Notes under the pieces: model-generated
The model's input: only the letters and a program-made list of their open reading frames with translations
Database searches by the model: none
Told to the model about the DNA's origin: nothing
Program-made: the position numbers and the translations under genes
In this document: piece by piece, positions 21,823-33,734 of the stretch
How the letters are laid out: every line of letters begins with the position of its first letter
Numbering within the stretch: position 1 is the stretch's first letter
Assembly: GCA_036768485.1 (NCBI GenBank)
Contig: JAVLUZ010000154.1
Location: forward strand, 41,447,646-41,511,645
From: Mermis nigrescens
Lineage: Eukaryota > Nematoda > Enoplea > Mermithida > Mermithidae
DNA: 64,000 bases
Direction of reading: 5' to 3'

Positions 21823-23747
21823 ACGACAAGGAAATTCTGTGCGTTTTTTGGGCAGTACATAAAGTATTCAGACCGTATTTGTATGGTAGATCTTTTGAGC
21901 TCGTCACTGATAGTTCAGCTGTTTTCTGGTTTAAAAGCTTAAAAGACGGAAATGCTCGTGTCATGCGTTGGCAGGATACTTTAGCTTCTTATAATTTCAC
22001 GGTTACTCAGCGTAAAAGTAAAAATCACGGAAATGCTGATGGTCTTTCGAGAAAAGCTGACATAGGGAATTTGTCTGAAATACCAGAAAATAGTGAGATT
22101 GGCATAGCTTGTCTAGAATCCGACGTGATTATAAATCTAGAGGAGAATATTCCCTCCTGGAAAACCGAACAAGCGAATGATCCATTTTGTTCAAAACTTT
22201 TGGAGTTTTTGGCCAAAAATACACTACCAAATGACGTAGAAAAATCCCATGAAATCCAAGTTTTAGCGCGGGATTTTGTGATGGATGAAAATGGGCAATT
22301 GTATCGCATTCTGGAAAACGTTGGACAAAAACTTTTCTACCAGTTAGTCGTTCCAGAATCTAAAAAGAAAGATGTATTATGGTTCTATCATAATTCTAAA
22401 TTTGCAGCTCATTTAGGTGCGATAAAAACGTATCGTAAGATTATTTGTAAGTATTGGTGGCCTTGCGTAGCTAAAGATGTAAATGAATGGGTAAAAACTT
22501 GTAAAAACTGTCAGCAGATTAAGCTTTTACCGAAAAAGGCACCTTTACAAAATATTGAAATCGGTAATGTCTTTAGTCGTATTGCTATTGATATTGCGCA
22601 ATTACCATTAACTTTAGAAGGGAATAAATACGTAATAGTTTGTACGGAATATGCAACTCGTTGGGTGATAGCTAAGGCAGTTCCCACCATGACCGCAGAA
22701 ACAGTTGCTAAATTTATATTGAATGAAGTAATTTGCCAACACGGCGTTCCGTCTAATATTCTCACGGATCAGGGATCGCAATTTACTTCGGAAGTTGTAA
22801 TGAATCTGTGTCGACTTTTGGAAATCTCGCAATCTTTTACAACCCCAAATCATCCCCAAGCTGATGGCTTATGTGAGCGATTCAATAGAACGCTATTTCA
22901 AATGCTAGCAGCTTGTGGAGCGGAATATAGTTGCGAATGGGATGCTCTCTTATCATTTGTTGTTCTGGCATATAATACAGCACAGCATTCGTCTTCTAAT
23001 GAATCGCCTTTTGAGTTATTGTACGGGAGAGAGCCTGTTTTTCCGTTTGATCTCAAATCGCATAGGGAGGTGGATCCTGATTTTGTTGGACCCATGCATG
23101 CTGACGTTATTAGACAACGTTTGATAGTAGCTAGAAAAATTGCACTTGATCATTTAAATAAGGCTCAAAATCGACAAAAATTGCAGTATGATAAGAACGT
23201 TTCTCATGTAACATTTGAAAACGGGCAGAAAGTTTGGCTTTGGAACACTTTAAGACCAAAAGGTGTGCGTGGAAAATTAGTACCAAAATGGGTTGGTCCC
23301 TATGTAATCGTAAGACGCGAAAGTAACGTAAACTACAGAATAAGACCGTTGCATGTACGTGGACCCGAAAAAGTAGTGCATTTTAATCTTTTGCAAAAAT
23401 TTTCGGAACCTAATCAGTCTGAAAATGTGATACAAAATGACGTACCTAAGAAAATTAATAAGGCGCAGCACCTGAATTTGCCTAATCAAGGAGAACTAGT
23501 AGTGGTTAAGCCCCGTAGACTACCATATTGTCCAGCTATTGTTTTAAATAATGCTGAATTGCCTCAAAAAGAAAGGCGAGAAAATGAAATTGTTGTAAGG
23601 GTTTTAGGAAGCAATTTAATCACGTCTGTTGATTTTAATCATGTTTTCGAATATAACGCTGATAGTGACTCGAAGTTAGAAGCCCTTGCACGAACCAGGT
23701 TGGCTAGATTAGCCTTAGAGGAAGTTAGAAGTCTCGTACAACAGTAA
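21812..23747 (+). CDS. pol: Gypsy RNase H end and integrase frame
   Basis: Continuation of Pol after the frame change; first in-frame Met at 21879. The start completes RNase H, with the connection typical of Gypsy (NHGNADGLSRK). Integrase has the HHCC zinc finger (HNSKFAAHLG .. CKNCQQ), and the D,D35E core with aspartates at residues 238 and 297 and glutamate 333 counted from the Met. A GPY-type C-terminal module follows (PKWVGPYVIVRRES). No chromodomain is present. Confidence 0.93.
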
Positions 23748-23848
23748 ATTTTTATAATTTTAATTTATAGCATTTTTTTGTTCAATTGTGTTTGTTCGTA
23801 ATAGTGATTTAATAACACGTATTGAACTAATTCGAGTTTCATTGTAGA

Positions 23849-25393
23849 ATGTATAAGAATTTGGAATCTTGTCGAATAGCTTGTGGTTTTGGGGATAAAG
23901 ATTGGCCACAGAGACGCGTCATAGCAGTAGCAGATGAACGGAGTGACGCGAAGGCAACAAATTTGAAAGAATTTCGGCTGATGCTTGGTCCAGCGTATTC
24001 AGTAGCCGATATTGCACCAAAAATTACCGTGAGAGAAGGTGAGCTTTATATAATTTTGAATGCAGATCAAATTGCAAGCTTACCTGAAATATCTTGGTTA
24101 ATTTCGAAATATATTAAATGGTTCGAAATTAAGCGGAAATTCTTCAATTATGATGCACCAGATTGGTCACCATATTTATACGCAGCTTTTCGGTTTATTA
24201 TTAGAAAGCTTAAGTATTATTTAGAAAGGCGAAAAATGGTGCACCACTTGGCGGATTTGACTAAAGTAATACGCAAAAAATGCGATGTTATAATATCTCA
24301 CGCTAGAATTTCGTCTCGTAGGAAAAATGGGATAAGACAAAAATGGAAAAGGGGAGGAAAGGCAGGTGAACATAAGCGGTTAATAAGATATAAAGAACGT
24401 TTATTAAGAATGCGTAAGTATGGATATAAGATAAATATTCCGAAAACGCCTAGGTTGTCGTCTAAAATTCGTTTAGCAATAGGCCGTAAGAAATTGTCAG
24501 ATTGGAAAATAAAATCTAGAATAGAGTTTGATAAAATAGAAAAGCGGTATCTCGTACCTAAGTTTAAAGGTCGAAAATGTCGGAATAGCGTAACTCATAA
24601 ATGGTCATTTTTACGTAAAAGTTGCCGATATGCGTTTAGTCCGAAAAGTATTTCTTGGAAATATTGTTCTGGATATTTTCGTGCTTCGGAAAATGCTAAT
24701 AACTATGAAATAGCATGTTTTCAGCGTTGGCAGTATTTGTCTAGGCTGCGTAACAAGTTTGTGAGAAACTCTAGGAAATTTTTAAGGCGGTTACCATATG
24801 AAAAGCGTATTGTGCCAGTTTCAGTTAAGAAAATGTTAAAAGCTCGTCAAATTCTTTTATCTAAGATAAGTAATTTTGAACACTATGCTGAATTGTATTT
24901 TAAAAGCGGTAAATCGAATGTTGTAGATATTTTGCAGGGTAAAATTAGTCGACTAAAGGCCATTTTTCAAAAATCTTGGTATTCTGATTCGGTGCGAGCA
25001 AGCAGTTCGCCTGATTTAAATAACGTAAAAACTGTTGTTTCTAGTCGTTCACGTCCAGTGTTGCTTAAAACTCCAAAGCCTGAGCGGCTGGTTCATTTAG
25101 TAGAAAGCGACGTAGAATATCTAAATCGTAAAATACGCAGGTTAGGTAAAAAATGGACGTTGCTGAATAAGAAAATGAAAAAGCGGGGACTATATAGTCA
25201 AGTTGACAAGTTTCGATCGATCCATTTTCTGAATAAATTAGCGTTTTTCATGGCGAAACAATTTAATTTACGACCCTTTTATTTACGCGCGTTCCCATTG
25301 AAGACTGATGTAATTAATGTGTGCGAACTGATTATGAAAGCTGAGCAGGCGTATTTCACGGAGAAATTTTGGTACAAACTTAAGAAAAAGTAG
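23849..25393 (+). CDS. Uncharacterised very basic ORF3 of the Gypsy element
   Basis: An uninterrupted 514-codon frame 101 bp downstream of pol and in the same direction. About a quarter of the residues are Lys or Arg by eye, with dense basic blocks such as SSRRKNGIRQKWKRGGKAG and many Tyr and Trp. The first ~90 residues are less basic. There is no signal peptide, membrane segment, furin-like site or fusion-peptide-like stretch, so it is not a retroviral-type envelope. I recognise no family. Its length and lack of stops in an element whose LTRs have drifted by 3% argue that it was translated and under constraint. A nucleic-acid-binding role is suggested only by composition. Confidence 0.75.
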   Translation: MYKNLESCRIACGFGDKDWPQRRVIAVADERSDAKATNLKEFRLMLGPAYSVADIAPKITVREGELYIILNADQIASLPEISWLISKYIKWFEIKRKFFNYDAPDWSPYLYAAFRFIIRKLKYYLERRKMVHHLADLTKVIRKKCDVIISHARISSRRKNGIRQKWKRGGKAGEHKRLIRYKERLLRMRKYGYKINIPKTPRLSSKIRLAIGRKKLSDWKIKSRIEFDKIEKRYLVPKFKGRKCRNSVTHKWSFLRKSCRYAFSPKSISWKYCSGYFRASENANNYEIACFQRWQYLSRLRNKFVRNSRKFLRRLPYEKRIVPVSVKKMLKARQILLSKISNFEHYAELYFKSGKSNVVDILQGKISRLKAIFQKSWYSDSVRASSSPDLNNVKTVVSSRSRPVLLKTPKPERLVHLVESDVEYLNRKIRRLGKKWTLLNKKMKKRGLYSQVDKFRSIHFLNKLAFFMAKQFNLRPFYLRAFPLKTDVINVCELIMKAEQAYFTEKFWYKLKKK

Positions 25394-26837
25394 CTTAGGT
25401 TCGTATGAAAATTTACCATGAATATAGCTTTGTTTCTATTATTTTTCTCTAACATAATTTTGTTGATAACGTGGATTTAATGAATTAATCTTCGTTTACT
25501 ATTCTTAGTTCTCAAGTCGAGTAAAGCATTGAAAATTTCGTAGTCGTGATTGGAGAAATTTTTAGTTGAGCGTTTTGTCAATAGATTAGTCCTTTGCATT
25601 GATCGTATTGCTTCGTTTATAGGCTGTAGTGCAAGAAATATTGTTTCGAAATTTTTGTGCCGAGAATCGTGGAGCACTCAAAATTATGGTAGCAGTAAGG
25701 CTTGAAATTACTTCTTAAATTGAGCGGTTCCAACCAGGAAAAATAGTCAAAATAAAGGTACGTTTTGTGATTGAAAATTGGAGATTTTTGGAGAAAATCG
25801 AATGAAATTTATGGGCGGATGACCATGGAGCTTAAGTTGGAATAATTTTAAAAGGCTAGGGGGATTAGGTTCCTCGCATTGGTCAGATTCGATCGTTCAT
25901 GCCAATGTACGAAAACGTGTGCGACGTCTGATGCAGTCTACACATCTTAATCTTCGAAGCATCAGTGATAATAGATTTAGCAAGATAAAACGGTGGCGAC
26001 GAATAGAAATCGAACTTTTCACGTCTACGATGACCGACGACGGCATCTTCTGTAACTTCACATCATCAGGACTCTACGACTTCTTCCCGCTTCTTCTACG
26101 TCATAAACTTTTGCTACTTCACGAAATTCCACCCGGCTTTCTCAACGTCAAATCAGGATTTTTGTTTTTGTTGGTTGTTTACTCGTAAAAGACGCTGGTT
26201 AAAATAGAATTTAAAAAAATACAACAGCTAGAAAAAATAATTAACCAGCCAAAATTTGTCAGTATTGCTCTCGTAATATTTTAATTTTAATCTTCGTAAA
26301 TTGATTTGTATCGAGCACAAACTAATTTCTTATGTTATCAGTTTGTGCGTGACGGGGTCAAGTTAGAAGGGTAGTTGCTTTCAAAAGTATTATTATTAGC
26401 TGTGGTTGTGAACTATATTTAGTGGTCGGGTTCCGGGAAACCCTGTTTGGCTGGTCCTAGCGATATTTTATCTGAGAATCCAGAAATTGAGTATAGCATA
26501 AATTGGCCAGAGTATACGGTTTGCCAGAGTGGCTTTACAAAGGTATCAAACGGGTTAGTATGGCTGCAAGAAACGGACTACATCGAAGTGGCCAATATGT
26601 TTGCACGGTTGGCGTAGAGCCAAGATTAAAGGTACCTATGTATACCTAACTACATAGGCATGCAGCCAAGAATGCTATAGGATCATTAGGATCATGGCAA
26701 ATTTCGTAATTAGGGCGGGGTAGCCCAGGTCGGGATGGGTTTTTCTCAGTCCATCCTTATTCTTGTCCCATGTTAGTTTCTTGAATTGTATTAGCTTGTA
26801 TTTGTTTATCTTTTGGACCTCAGTGGTATTCGGTCCT
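25394..26837 (+). other. Gypsy 3' region
   Basis: 1.4 kb between the basic ORF and the polypurine tract, mostly non-coding. One 64-codon frame is described separately. A minus-strand frame of 66 codons (25677-25477) has no features that would support it. Confidence 0.5.
26423..26617 (+). other. Small open frame after a possible 3' splice site in the Gypsy element
   Basis: 64 codons without an internal Met near the start, containing EIEYSINWPEYTVCQSG and NGLVWLQETDYIEVANMF. The composition is protein-like and unlike the surrounding sequence. It begins just after GAACTATATTTAG, which could serve as a splice acceptor. If spliced, it would be a terminal exon of a subgenomic RNA. No donor was identified, so this is tentative. 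Confidence 0.3.
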
Positions 26838-26848
26838 AAAGGGGAAGG
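26838..26848 (+). promoter_or_regulatory. Polypurine tract of the Gypsy element
   Basis: AAAGGGGAAGG directly before the 3' LTR, the expected plus-strand priming site. Confidence 0.85.
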
Positions 26849-27093
26849 TGTAATGGGAATTGTTTCTTTTAATACACTCAAGCTGATATAACCTTTGTGC
26901 TATAATATTCACGTTCGTGTTTAATAGTCAGATTTGAATAACCGTTTTACCGTTTATTTACTAATGCGTGTAAAATGACGCCGTGTCTTTCATGTAAATT
27001 TTTGGTTAACATTTAATGGTTTGACGTTCATTTTCGTTAGTGTTAGGGAGTCGGACAATAAACGCTCGTACGAACCAGCAGCTATTCGCAACA
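26849..27093 (+). repeat. 3' LTR of the Gypsy element
   Basis: 245 bp, TGTAATGGG to CGCAACA, followed by the target duplication TTAT at 27094-27097 and then resumed polymerase B codons. Confidence 0.95.
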
Positions 27094-28090
27094 TTATTTG
27101 GCTGTTTATGACTTTGAGGCAATTTTAATTAGAAAAGAAGTTAAAACGTTCAGATAAACTACAGTTTATAACACAGCATCAACCCATTTCATGTGCAGTG
27201 AACACAAATGTGCCAGGATTTGAATCAACGTGTTTCATAAATGAGGATCCTGATCAACTGATCATACAGTGACTACAGAATCTTGAGAAAATTCAGCAGG
27301 CGCAAAGCGCCCTACTCTTACCATACTTTCAAGACATCCTTAAAGCCCTCAATCAAAAGATTCAAAATCAGATCGCCTACATTGCAGAACATGAAGATAG
27401 GGATGTTAGGCGCGAAGAAGGGTTCCTGAATCATTCGAATTTGCTTAGAACCAAATTACACAGGTACTGTACTCAGTTAACTTGCCTTGGCTTCAACTCA
27501 GGCAAGTATGACCTGAATTTAATTAAACGCAACTTGTTCATAGCACTCATACAGCAAGTGCGTAAGGATCCTCAAAATAATAAATGGTCAAAAGCCATTC
27601 TGAGAAATGGCACAACACTCTGCCAATCTACACATCTTTTCAAATTTCTAGACATCAGTACCTATGTAGCCCCAGGTTTTAGCTTAGATGCATTCATGAA
27701 AGCATATAAAGCAAGCCTTGTCAAAGCGAAATTCCCTTATGAATATTTAGATTCTTTTCATAAGTTATCTGAATCCAAGTTGCCTCCTTCTGAAGCATTT
27801 TACAGCACCTTAAAAGAAGAATGTATAAGCATGGAAGATTAAGCAAACAATGTCAAATTTACTGGAAACAATATAATATGAGAACTTTAAAGGATTACCT
27901 CATATTTTACAATCTAAGAGATGTTGTACCTTTCTTAGAAGCTTAGTATAACTATGGCCCAGCTGTACTGGGACATATTTAGAATTGATATTTTTAGAGA
28001 GGCAATGTCACTTCCGGGCATCACAGAACGCTACCTTTTCAAAAGTATTCCAGAAACCCAATTTGCGCTCTTTGCATCTACTCTAAAGAT
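27094..28090 (+). pseudogene. Polinton DNA polymerase B, exonuclease segment, broken
   Basis: Resumes straight after the Gypsy element with YLAVYDFEAIL (Exo I, DFE). The longest open stretch, 27441-27842, contains LGFNSGKYDLNLIK (Exo II-like), KFLDISTYVAPGFSL and FPYEYLDSF, all typical of protein-primed polymerases of Polintons. 27954 onwards continues with YWDIFRIDIFREAMSLPGIT. Several stops and frame changes (for example near 27154, 27222, 27842 and 27945) show long decay. It ends where an unrelated block enters near 28091. Confidence 0.85.
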
Positions 28091-28100
28091 GTATACTATA

Positions 28101-28867
28101 ACTAGCAAAGAAAAATGCTCCGATGGAACAAAAAAGATGAATATACTTGGAATTGTGGATTATTATGGATGTAAAAGGAGGGGACTAGGAAAAATCTACC
28201 TAAAGTCGGAAAATCTGCTAAAAATCACACTTTCTCTAAGCAACGCAAAAAATCGATGTATATTCTGCGGCCAACAGATTAAAATAAATATTCAACCATA
28301 ACAATGATTGAAACAGCAGCACGTTAGCTATGCAGTAGCTATGGGAAATGATATTAAGTAAACTAACAGTCTTCCAAGCCAATTGAATGAAATAGCAAAC
28401 ATCGAAGACAATTGAAGACATGGTTGGTTTAAAACAGTAGGAAACGCGTAAGTTGACTTGAAACAGACTAAATGTAGATACACTAGCATGCCCGAAACGA
28501 TTGTGTGCACTAATCAATCGGCTCCTGCTTTGCTTGCTATAATGCTCATAACAAAATAAAAGAACTTTAAATACAATACCTCTTAGTTTTCTATCAATCA
28601 GGTGCCAGCAATTTAAAAAAGTAACCTTGATAGATTACGTTTATACACTCTTATCTGAAACTTCGAACATTATTTAAAAAAGACACTTTTTTAGAGGCCG
28701 CAGAATATACATCGATTTTTTGCGTTGCTTAGAGAAAGTGTGATTTTTAGCAGATTTTCCGACTTTAGGTAGATTTTTCCTAGTCCCCTCCTTTTACATC
28801 CATAATAATCCACAATTCCAAGTATATTCATCTTTTTTGTTCCATCGGAGCATTTTTCTTTGCTAGT
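28101..28867. repeat. Fold-back repeat with 172-bp arms
   Basis: 28101-28272 and 28696-28867 are near-perfect reverse complements, from actagcaaagaaaaatgctc to tattctgcggcc. About 420 bp of unrelated sequence separates them. The right outer flank continues differently from the left, so arm ends are sharp. Confidence 0.8.
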
Positions 28868-29184
28868 ACACTACTTTTAATTAGCGTGATTTCAGTACAT
28901 CAGTCAGTAAACACAATCAGTAATATGCCACAATAATGACAACAGTCCAGGAACGCGGAAAACAATATTGTTCTTAACATCAGCATTATCCTTTTTAAAC
29001 AAGACAACCTTATTGACACCATCCATTTTCAAATTAAAACTCCATTAAGTTATTTCTTCTTAATGTGCAGTTCACTTATAATCAAGCACAAATATTTAAC
29101 CAACGAATTCACATTGCAAATCCTCACTCAATCAATACACAAGCACAATGTGTTGTGACTTTTGAAATTGAAAACACCCAATTT

Positions 29185-29256
29185 TCAATTTTCAAATTGA
29201 AAATTGGATCAATTTTCAAATTGAAAATTGGGTCAATTTTCAAATTGAAAATAGGG
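29185..29256. repeat. Three 24-bp units, each palindromic
   Basis: The unit tcaattttcaaattgaaaattggg occurs three times, with one or two changes. Each holds the palindrome ttttcaaattgaaaa. The outer flanks acaccca and tagggtgt are also inverted, so the block can fold into nested hairpins. Confidence 0.8.
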
Positions 29257-29639
29257 TGTTTGAATTTGCGATAAAGAAAATAATCAAAAGATAGTCACTT
29301 GGTTTATTTAAGCCGAGTAATAAAATAACGACCGTCCACCAATTCCAAACTAAACGCGACTAATCTGATCACTATGAAAAAGTTTTGAAAAATGAGCTTG
29401 CTAAGCGAGAGTTGTAAACCAAGAGAAACTTAAAGTTAAAACCTACTATTAAATTATTAAGAGACTTATAAAAGATTTTAAACTTTAAGAAAATGGAAAA
29501 GGCGGGATGTTGGTAAATTAGAAGGCAAAGTTTTTCGGCAAAAATTCAAAAACTTCACGCAAATATGAAATGTAAGGAACACTAACGCTTCGATTTGGTT
29601 GTAAAATAAATTTGTAGTATAGACTACATATTAACAACA

Positions 29640-30760
29640 AATGAATAGTGCAAACTTTACACAACTACTAGGTGTAGAGAATACTAACAGTTTACGGCTT
29701 ATTAATGTACATGATTACAATAAAGCTGCATATCTTTGTCGACTTCTGTGCACAGTAGTGTGATTGCTGGTTCATTTTAAACCACTTTTGCAGGCAATTT
29801 ACATCAATTAAACGATAGCTCTCCATGTGCAAGATTTTGTGAAACATATTATAAACACGGCTAAGAAGGATTTAACTTTAATGCAACCCATTTAAGACAA
29901 AATTACATCTCTTCAATGATCTAAGGACACTTGAACATAATTTTTAAATCACTTTAGATTACTTTTGAGGGTAAACAAACTCACTTAATTGATGTCTCAC
30001 ATATGAATCCTTGAAAATTTCTTGACTTCAGTTACAAAGTCTCTGCAAGTCTATCGAATTAAGGTTAACACGTAATGTAAACTTTACACAAACACATAGC
30101 GTAAAGAATATTTTAGTCGGATTCGTAATTTTGATATTGCTCCCATATTACTTTCAACATTTATTTAAAAATGAGTCCATAATGTTTTAAAGACAATAAA
30201 CATTAGGTTTAAACCACTTTGCAATACTGCTGAGTGTAAGCAAGCGCGCCCAACTGACGTATATATTTCATTCCCTGTAAATTTTTATATCTCAGGAAAA
30301 AATTTCGGATTTTGCAATGCTCTAGAACAAAGGCTAACATGCAGTGTAAAAAATTACTCGGATATTATGATCAACATTCATGAAAAAATTATGTCTCTAC
30401 AATGGTCTGAGGACATATAAACAATGAGTGTAAACTACTTTACATCACTGTTGGATGTAAACAAACGCACCTACGTGACGTCTCACATATGATCCTTTGA
30501 AAACTTCTAGACTCCAGGAAAAAATTAGGTTTCTGGAATGCTCAAAAACGAAGATAAATACATATGTAGTGTAAACTTCATGTAAACACCTAGTGTAAAA
30601 AAGATTTTAGTCAGATTCGTAATTTTGATATTGTTCCGATATTACGATTAATATTTATGAAAAAATTAAGTCTACATAATGTTCTATGGGCAAACTAACA
30701 ATTGGTGTAAACTACTTTACAACACCGTAGAGTGTAAACATATGTGCCAGACTGGCATAT
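29640..30760. repeat. Degenerate tandem repeats with GTGTAAAC motifs
   Basis: The segment ttttagtcggattcgtaattttgatattg recurs about 501 bp apart (30112 and 30613) with partial copies between. agtgtaaactactttacaacac-type blocks recur near 30208, 30427 and 30711. The units are diverged. Confidence 0.5.
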
Positions 30761-31959
30761 CAAATTTGGTTCCTGGTCCATTTCTAGACTTGATAAACGT
30801 GTCCCTGACTCGTATCCGGAGAAGCAGGCAGAAAAAACAAGACAGAAACGCATTTTAGACTCCAAATTTTTGACTTTACACTCGCTAAATATTAATGTAT
30901 AGACAATTTGCTTTGACATGCATCCGATATAAAGCACTTTATTTTTATTCTATTAGACTTATCCCGACTTCTGGACGGAGAAAGTGGCGAACAAAAAACG
31001 CAACAAAAACGTATTTTCCATCATTTAGAACACTGTAAACTTTAAAATTCCGTACCGAACTCCCCATTGAGTTTAAAGAAATTCGGTTTGGTACAATTTG
31101 TAGCTTTTAAATCGTAGTACATTCCTGTGTGCCAAAATTCTGTTGCAAAAATTATTTGGCATGATTTATCAATCAAACTTCGGAAAAAACGTGTTTTTTA
31201 GCCCATTTTTTACCTCTGATTTCGAACTTTACACCCCCATAAATAACTCAATATTGCGTTTTTTTGAATGCGGTTTGCTGCGATGTTTAGCCCCTGTAAG
31301 GCACTTTATTAATGCTGTCTTCGATTTGCACTGACTCATAAGCGGAAAAATTTGGCAGAGAAATCTTAGTTAAAATCCGTTTTTTTACACCATCCACTAG
31401 AGTGTAAACTTTAAACCCCAGGATCTAACTCACCATAGAGCATAGAAGACTTTGCTTATATGCAGAATGTAGCCCTTGATCCGCTCTACATTTCTGTCAG
31501 AAAACATTTTAAAAACCTCATAACCGGAGTTAGTATCGGACATAGGAAGGTTGAAAACTCGACCAAAAAGTGCTTTTTCACCCCCAGATTTTCGCACTCT
31601 TTACACTGCCGTTCGATAAATAATGCGAATTTCAAAAAACAAAAAAAGTGTCATCTGTAGAATTCATCCCTCTATTATCCTATTCTGTTCAATCCTTCGA
31701 GTCATCAATACTCAGTTGTCCACATGCCGCAGTAAAAAGGTCCCAAAATTTGTCCTATGTTATAACGTTACACAAAAACTTTACACCTTCTTTACACAGT
31801 CAATTTTGAGTTTCAAGAAAAACAAAAAAACACGGGCAGCGAATTTTTTTATTATCTTTCTTTTAAAAAAAACCGCACCTTCCAGAAGTGTCCCGTTATA
31901 GCTGTAGGGGGGTGCCCAGGTGTTGGGGGTACCCAAGTATATTATGAGGTACGCGCTAA

Positions 31960-33729
31960 CGACAGCTACCTATGAATCTTAAATCAAGCATGAGAGGAGG
32001 CCTTTCTATGGTCATGACACGCCCTGTGATAAAAGATAAAACATATATCCGCAACAATCCCAGCAAACCAGTTAAAGCAATAATTGGCCTCGATTTTAAT
32101 GCACTATATTTATGGGCACAATCTATGGACACGCCAGTAGGCTATTTTGATCATTGGGTTCCTGAGAAAAATGATAAATTTCATAAAATCTCTTCTGCTA
32201 AGCCAGTATCAATTGAATTTTTGGAATATGAAAGTCAAAGGATAAATCATTTAATACAGCATTTAGGGAATGGAAAAGAAAAAGTTGTGGGCCCTAGATG
32301 CTTACCAGTTGATGGCTTTTGTACTGAAACAAATACAGTCTATGAGTTTTATGGCTGTTTCTGGCATGGCCACAATTGCTTAGCAGGCACCCGCAACAAA
32401 GACATTGATCCAGAGGAGGCCCAAAACTGGATTAAGGAGAAGGAAGCTTACATAAAATCATTGGGATACAATCTTATTACTATATGGGAGTGTCAATGGC
32501 ATGAGCTACGTACAGAATATCTAAAAACCCAAAACGTCAGACATTTTTATTCAAAAAATTGGGTTAGCACTAAGGAAATGATTCAGGCTATTCTTGATGG
32601 ATCTGTCTTTGGCTTTGCCAAAGTAGATATTTCAACTCCTGATCATTTAAAAGACCTTTATGCTGACTTTCCACCAATTATAAAGCATGCTGAAATTAGT
32701 AGGGAAGACATTGGGTCTCTCATGAAAGAGTATGCTGAAAAAATGGATTTACTGAAAAAGCCCCGCCAAAATCTGATAAGTAGCTATTTTGGAAAAAGTA
32801 TCATCTTATCTACAGAAATGATCAGATTTTTAATTAATCATGGCCTTGCATTGGATAAAATACACGAGGTAATACAATATGATAGAGCAAGACCATTTGA
32901 AAAATTCCGAGATACAGTCACGAAGCATAGGCAAGAAGGGGATGAAGATCCAGAACTTGCTATGATTGCTGATACGTTCAAGCTGCTCGGAAACACAGGT
33001 TATGGCAAGACTCTTACAAACAAGGAACAACATATAGATGTATTTTATGCTGACTATGAAAAAGCAGCTGAATGCAGCCTGAGTCCTTATATTAAGAAAA
33101 TAAAACACATTACTAATAACTGCTATGAAGTACACATGCGTAAGAAAGAAATAACTTTAGATCTGCCCATTGTAGTTGGCCTTTCAGTGTATAATTGGGC
33201 TAAAATTCGCATGTTAGAATTTTTCTATGATATATTATTGAAATATTTTGATAAGACAGATTATCAGTGTATGCAGACCGATACAGATAGCATTTACTTG
33301 GCACTGTCTGCAGAAAATTTATTGGATATAGTTAAGCCAGAAAGAAGGCAGGAGTTCGAAAACGTATATCCATATTGGTTTGTAACATCAAAGGAAACCA
33401 AAAGAACTCCAGGGCTGCTAAAAGAGGAATTCAGAGGAACAGCAATGTGTTGTTTGGCAGCTAAAACATACATTGCTATAGATGAGGAAAGTAACAAAAT
33501 CAAAGCTAGCAGTAAAGGCTTGATGAAAAAAATAAACAAGCTCAGCTTTGAACAATACAGCAATGTCTTGCAAAATCAGGAACCTCAAGGTGGAAAGAAT
33601 ATTGGCTTCCGCATGCAACCTGATAAGCAAATGTGGACTTACATACAAGAAAAGCAGGGCCTCCCATATCTGTACGTTAAAAGAAAGGTTCTTTCTGATG
33701 GAATAACAACATTCCCGCTAGATATCTAA
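31960..33729 (+). pseudogene. Polinton DNA polymerase B, polymerase segment
   Basis: Open for 585 codons from 31972, so this part has not yet decayed, but it lacks the preceding domains. It has RGGLSMVMTR near the start, motif A in IGLDFNALYLW (Asp41), motif B in LLGNTGYGK (about residue 341) and motif C as QTDTDSIYL (Asp437). These are the palm and fingers motifs of family B protein-primed polymerases. It ends at 33727 shortly before the spacer repeat. The gene as a whole is a pseudogene. Confidence 0.9.
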
Positions 33730-33734
33730 ACTTG

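Larger units (their letters stand above)
17435..27093 (+). mobile_element. Ty3/Gypsy LTR retrotransposon inserted in Polinton polymerase B
   Basis: 9659 bp, bounded by 245-bp LTRs and a 4-bp target duplication TTAT (17431-17434, 27094-27097). Order is LTR, primer-binding site, gag, protease-RT-RNase H, integrase, an extra basic frame, 3' region, polypurine tract, LTR. Protease before RT and integrase after RNase H is the Ty3/Gypsy arrangement. The LTRs differ at 8 of 245 positions by eye, so it is not a recent insertion. Two single-base frame changes interrupt gag-pol. Confidence 0.95.
28091..31955. mobile_element. Unclassified 3.9-kb insertion in polymerase B
   Basis: Polymerase codons stop at about 28090 and resume at about 31960, so this block was inserted. 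CTATAA on the left and CTATGA on the right could be remains of a 6-bp duplication. No terminal inverted repeat was found. It holds a fold-back pair (28101-28867), a short tandem repeat (29185-29256) and degenerate tandem repeats (29640-30760) rich in GTGTAAAC/GTTTACAC. No protein is encoded. Between 30770 and 31955 I see nothing further. Confidence 0.5.

Noticed and set aside
23849..25393. Envelope gene in the Gypsy element
   Set aside because: No signal peptide, membrane segment or cleavage site; composition is basic and hydrophilic.
31143..31901. Several 60-90-codon frames before the polymerase segment
   Set aside because: They lie in the unclassified insertion, are low in complexity and none resembles polymerase or transposase.
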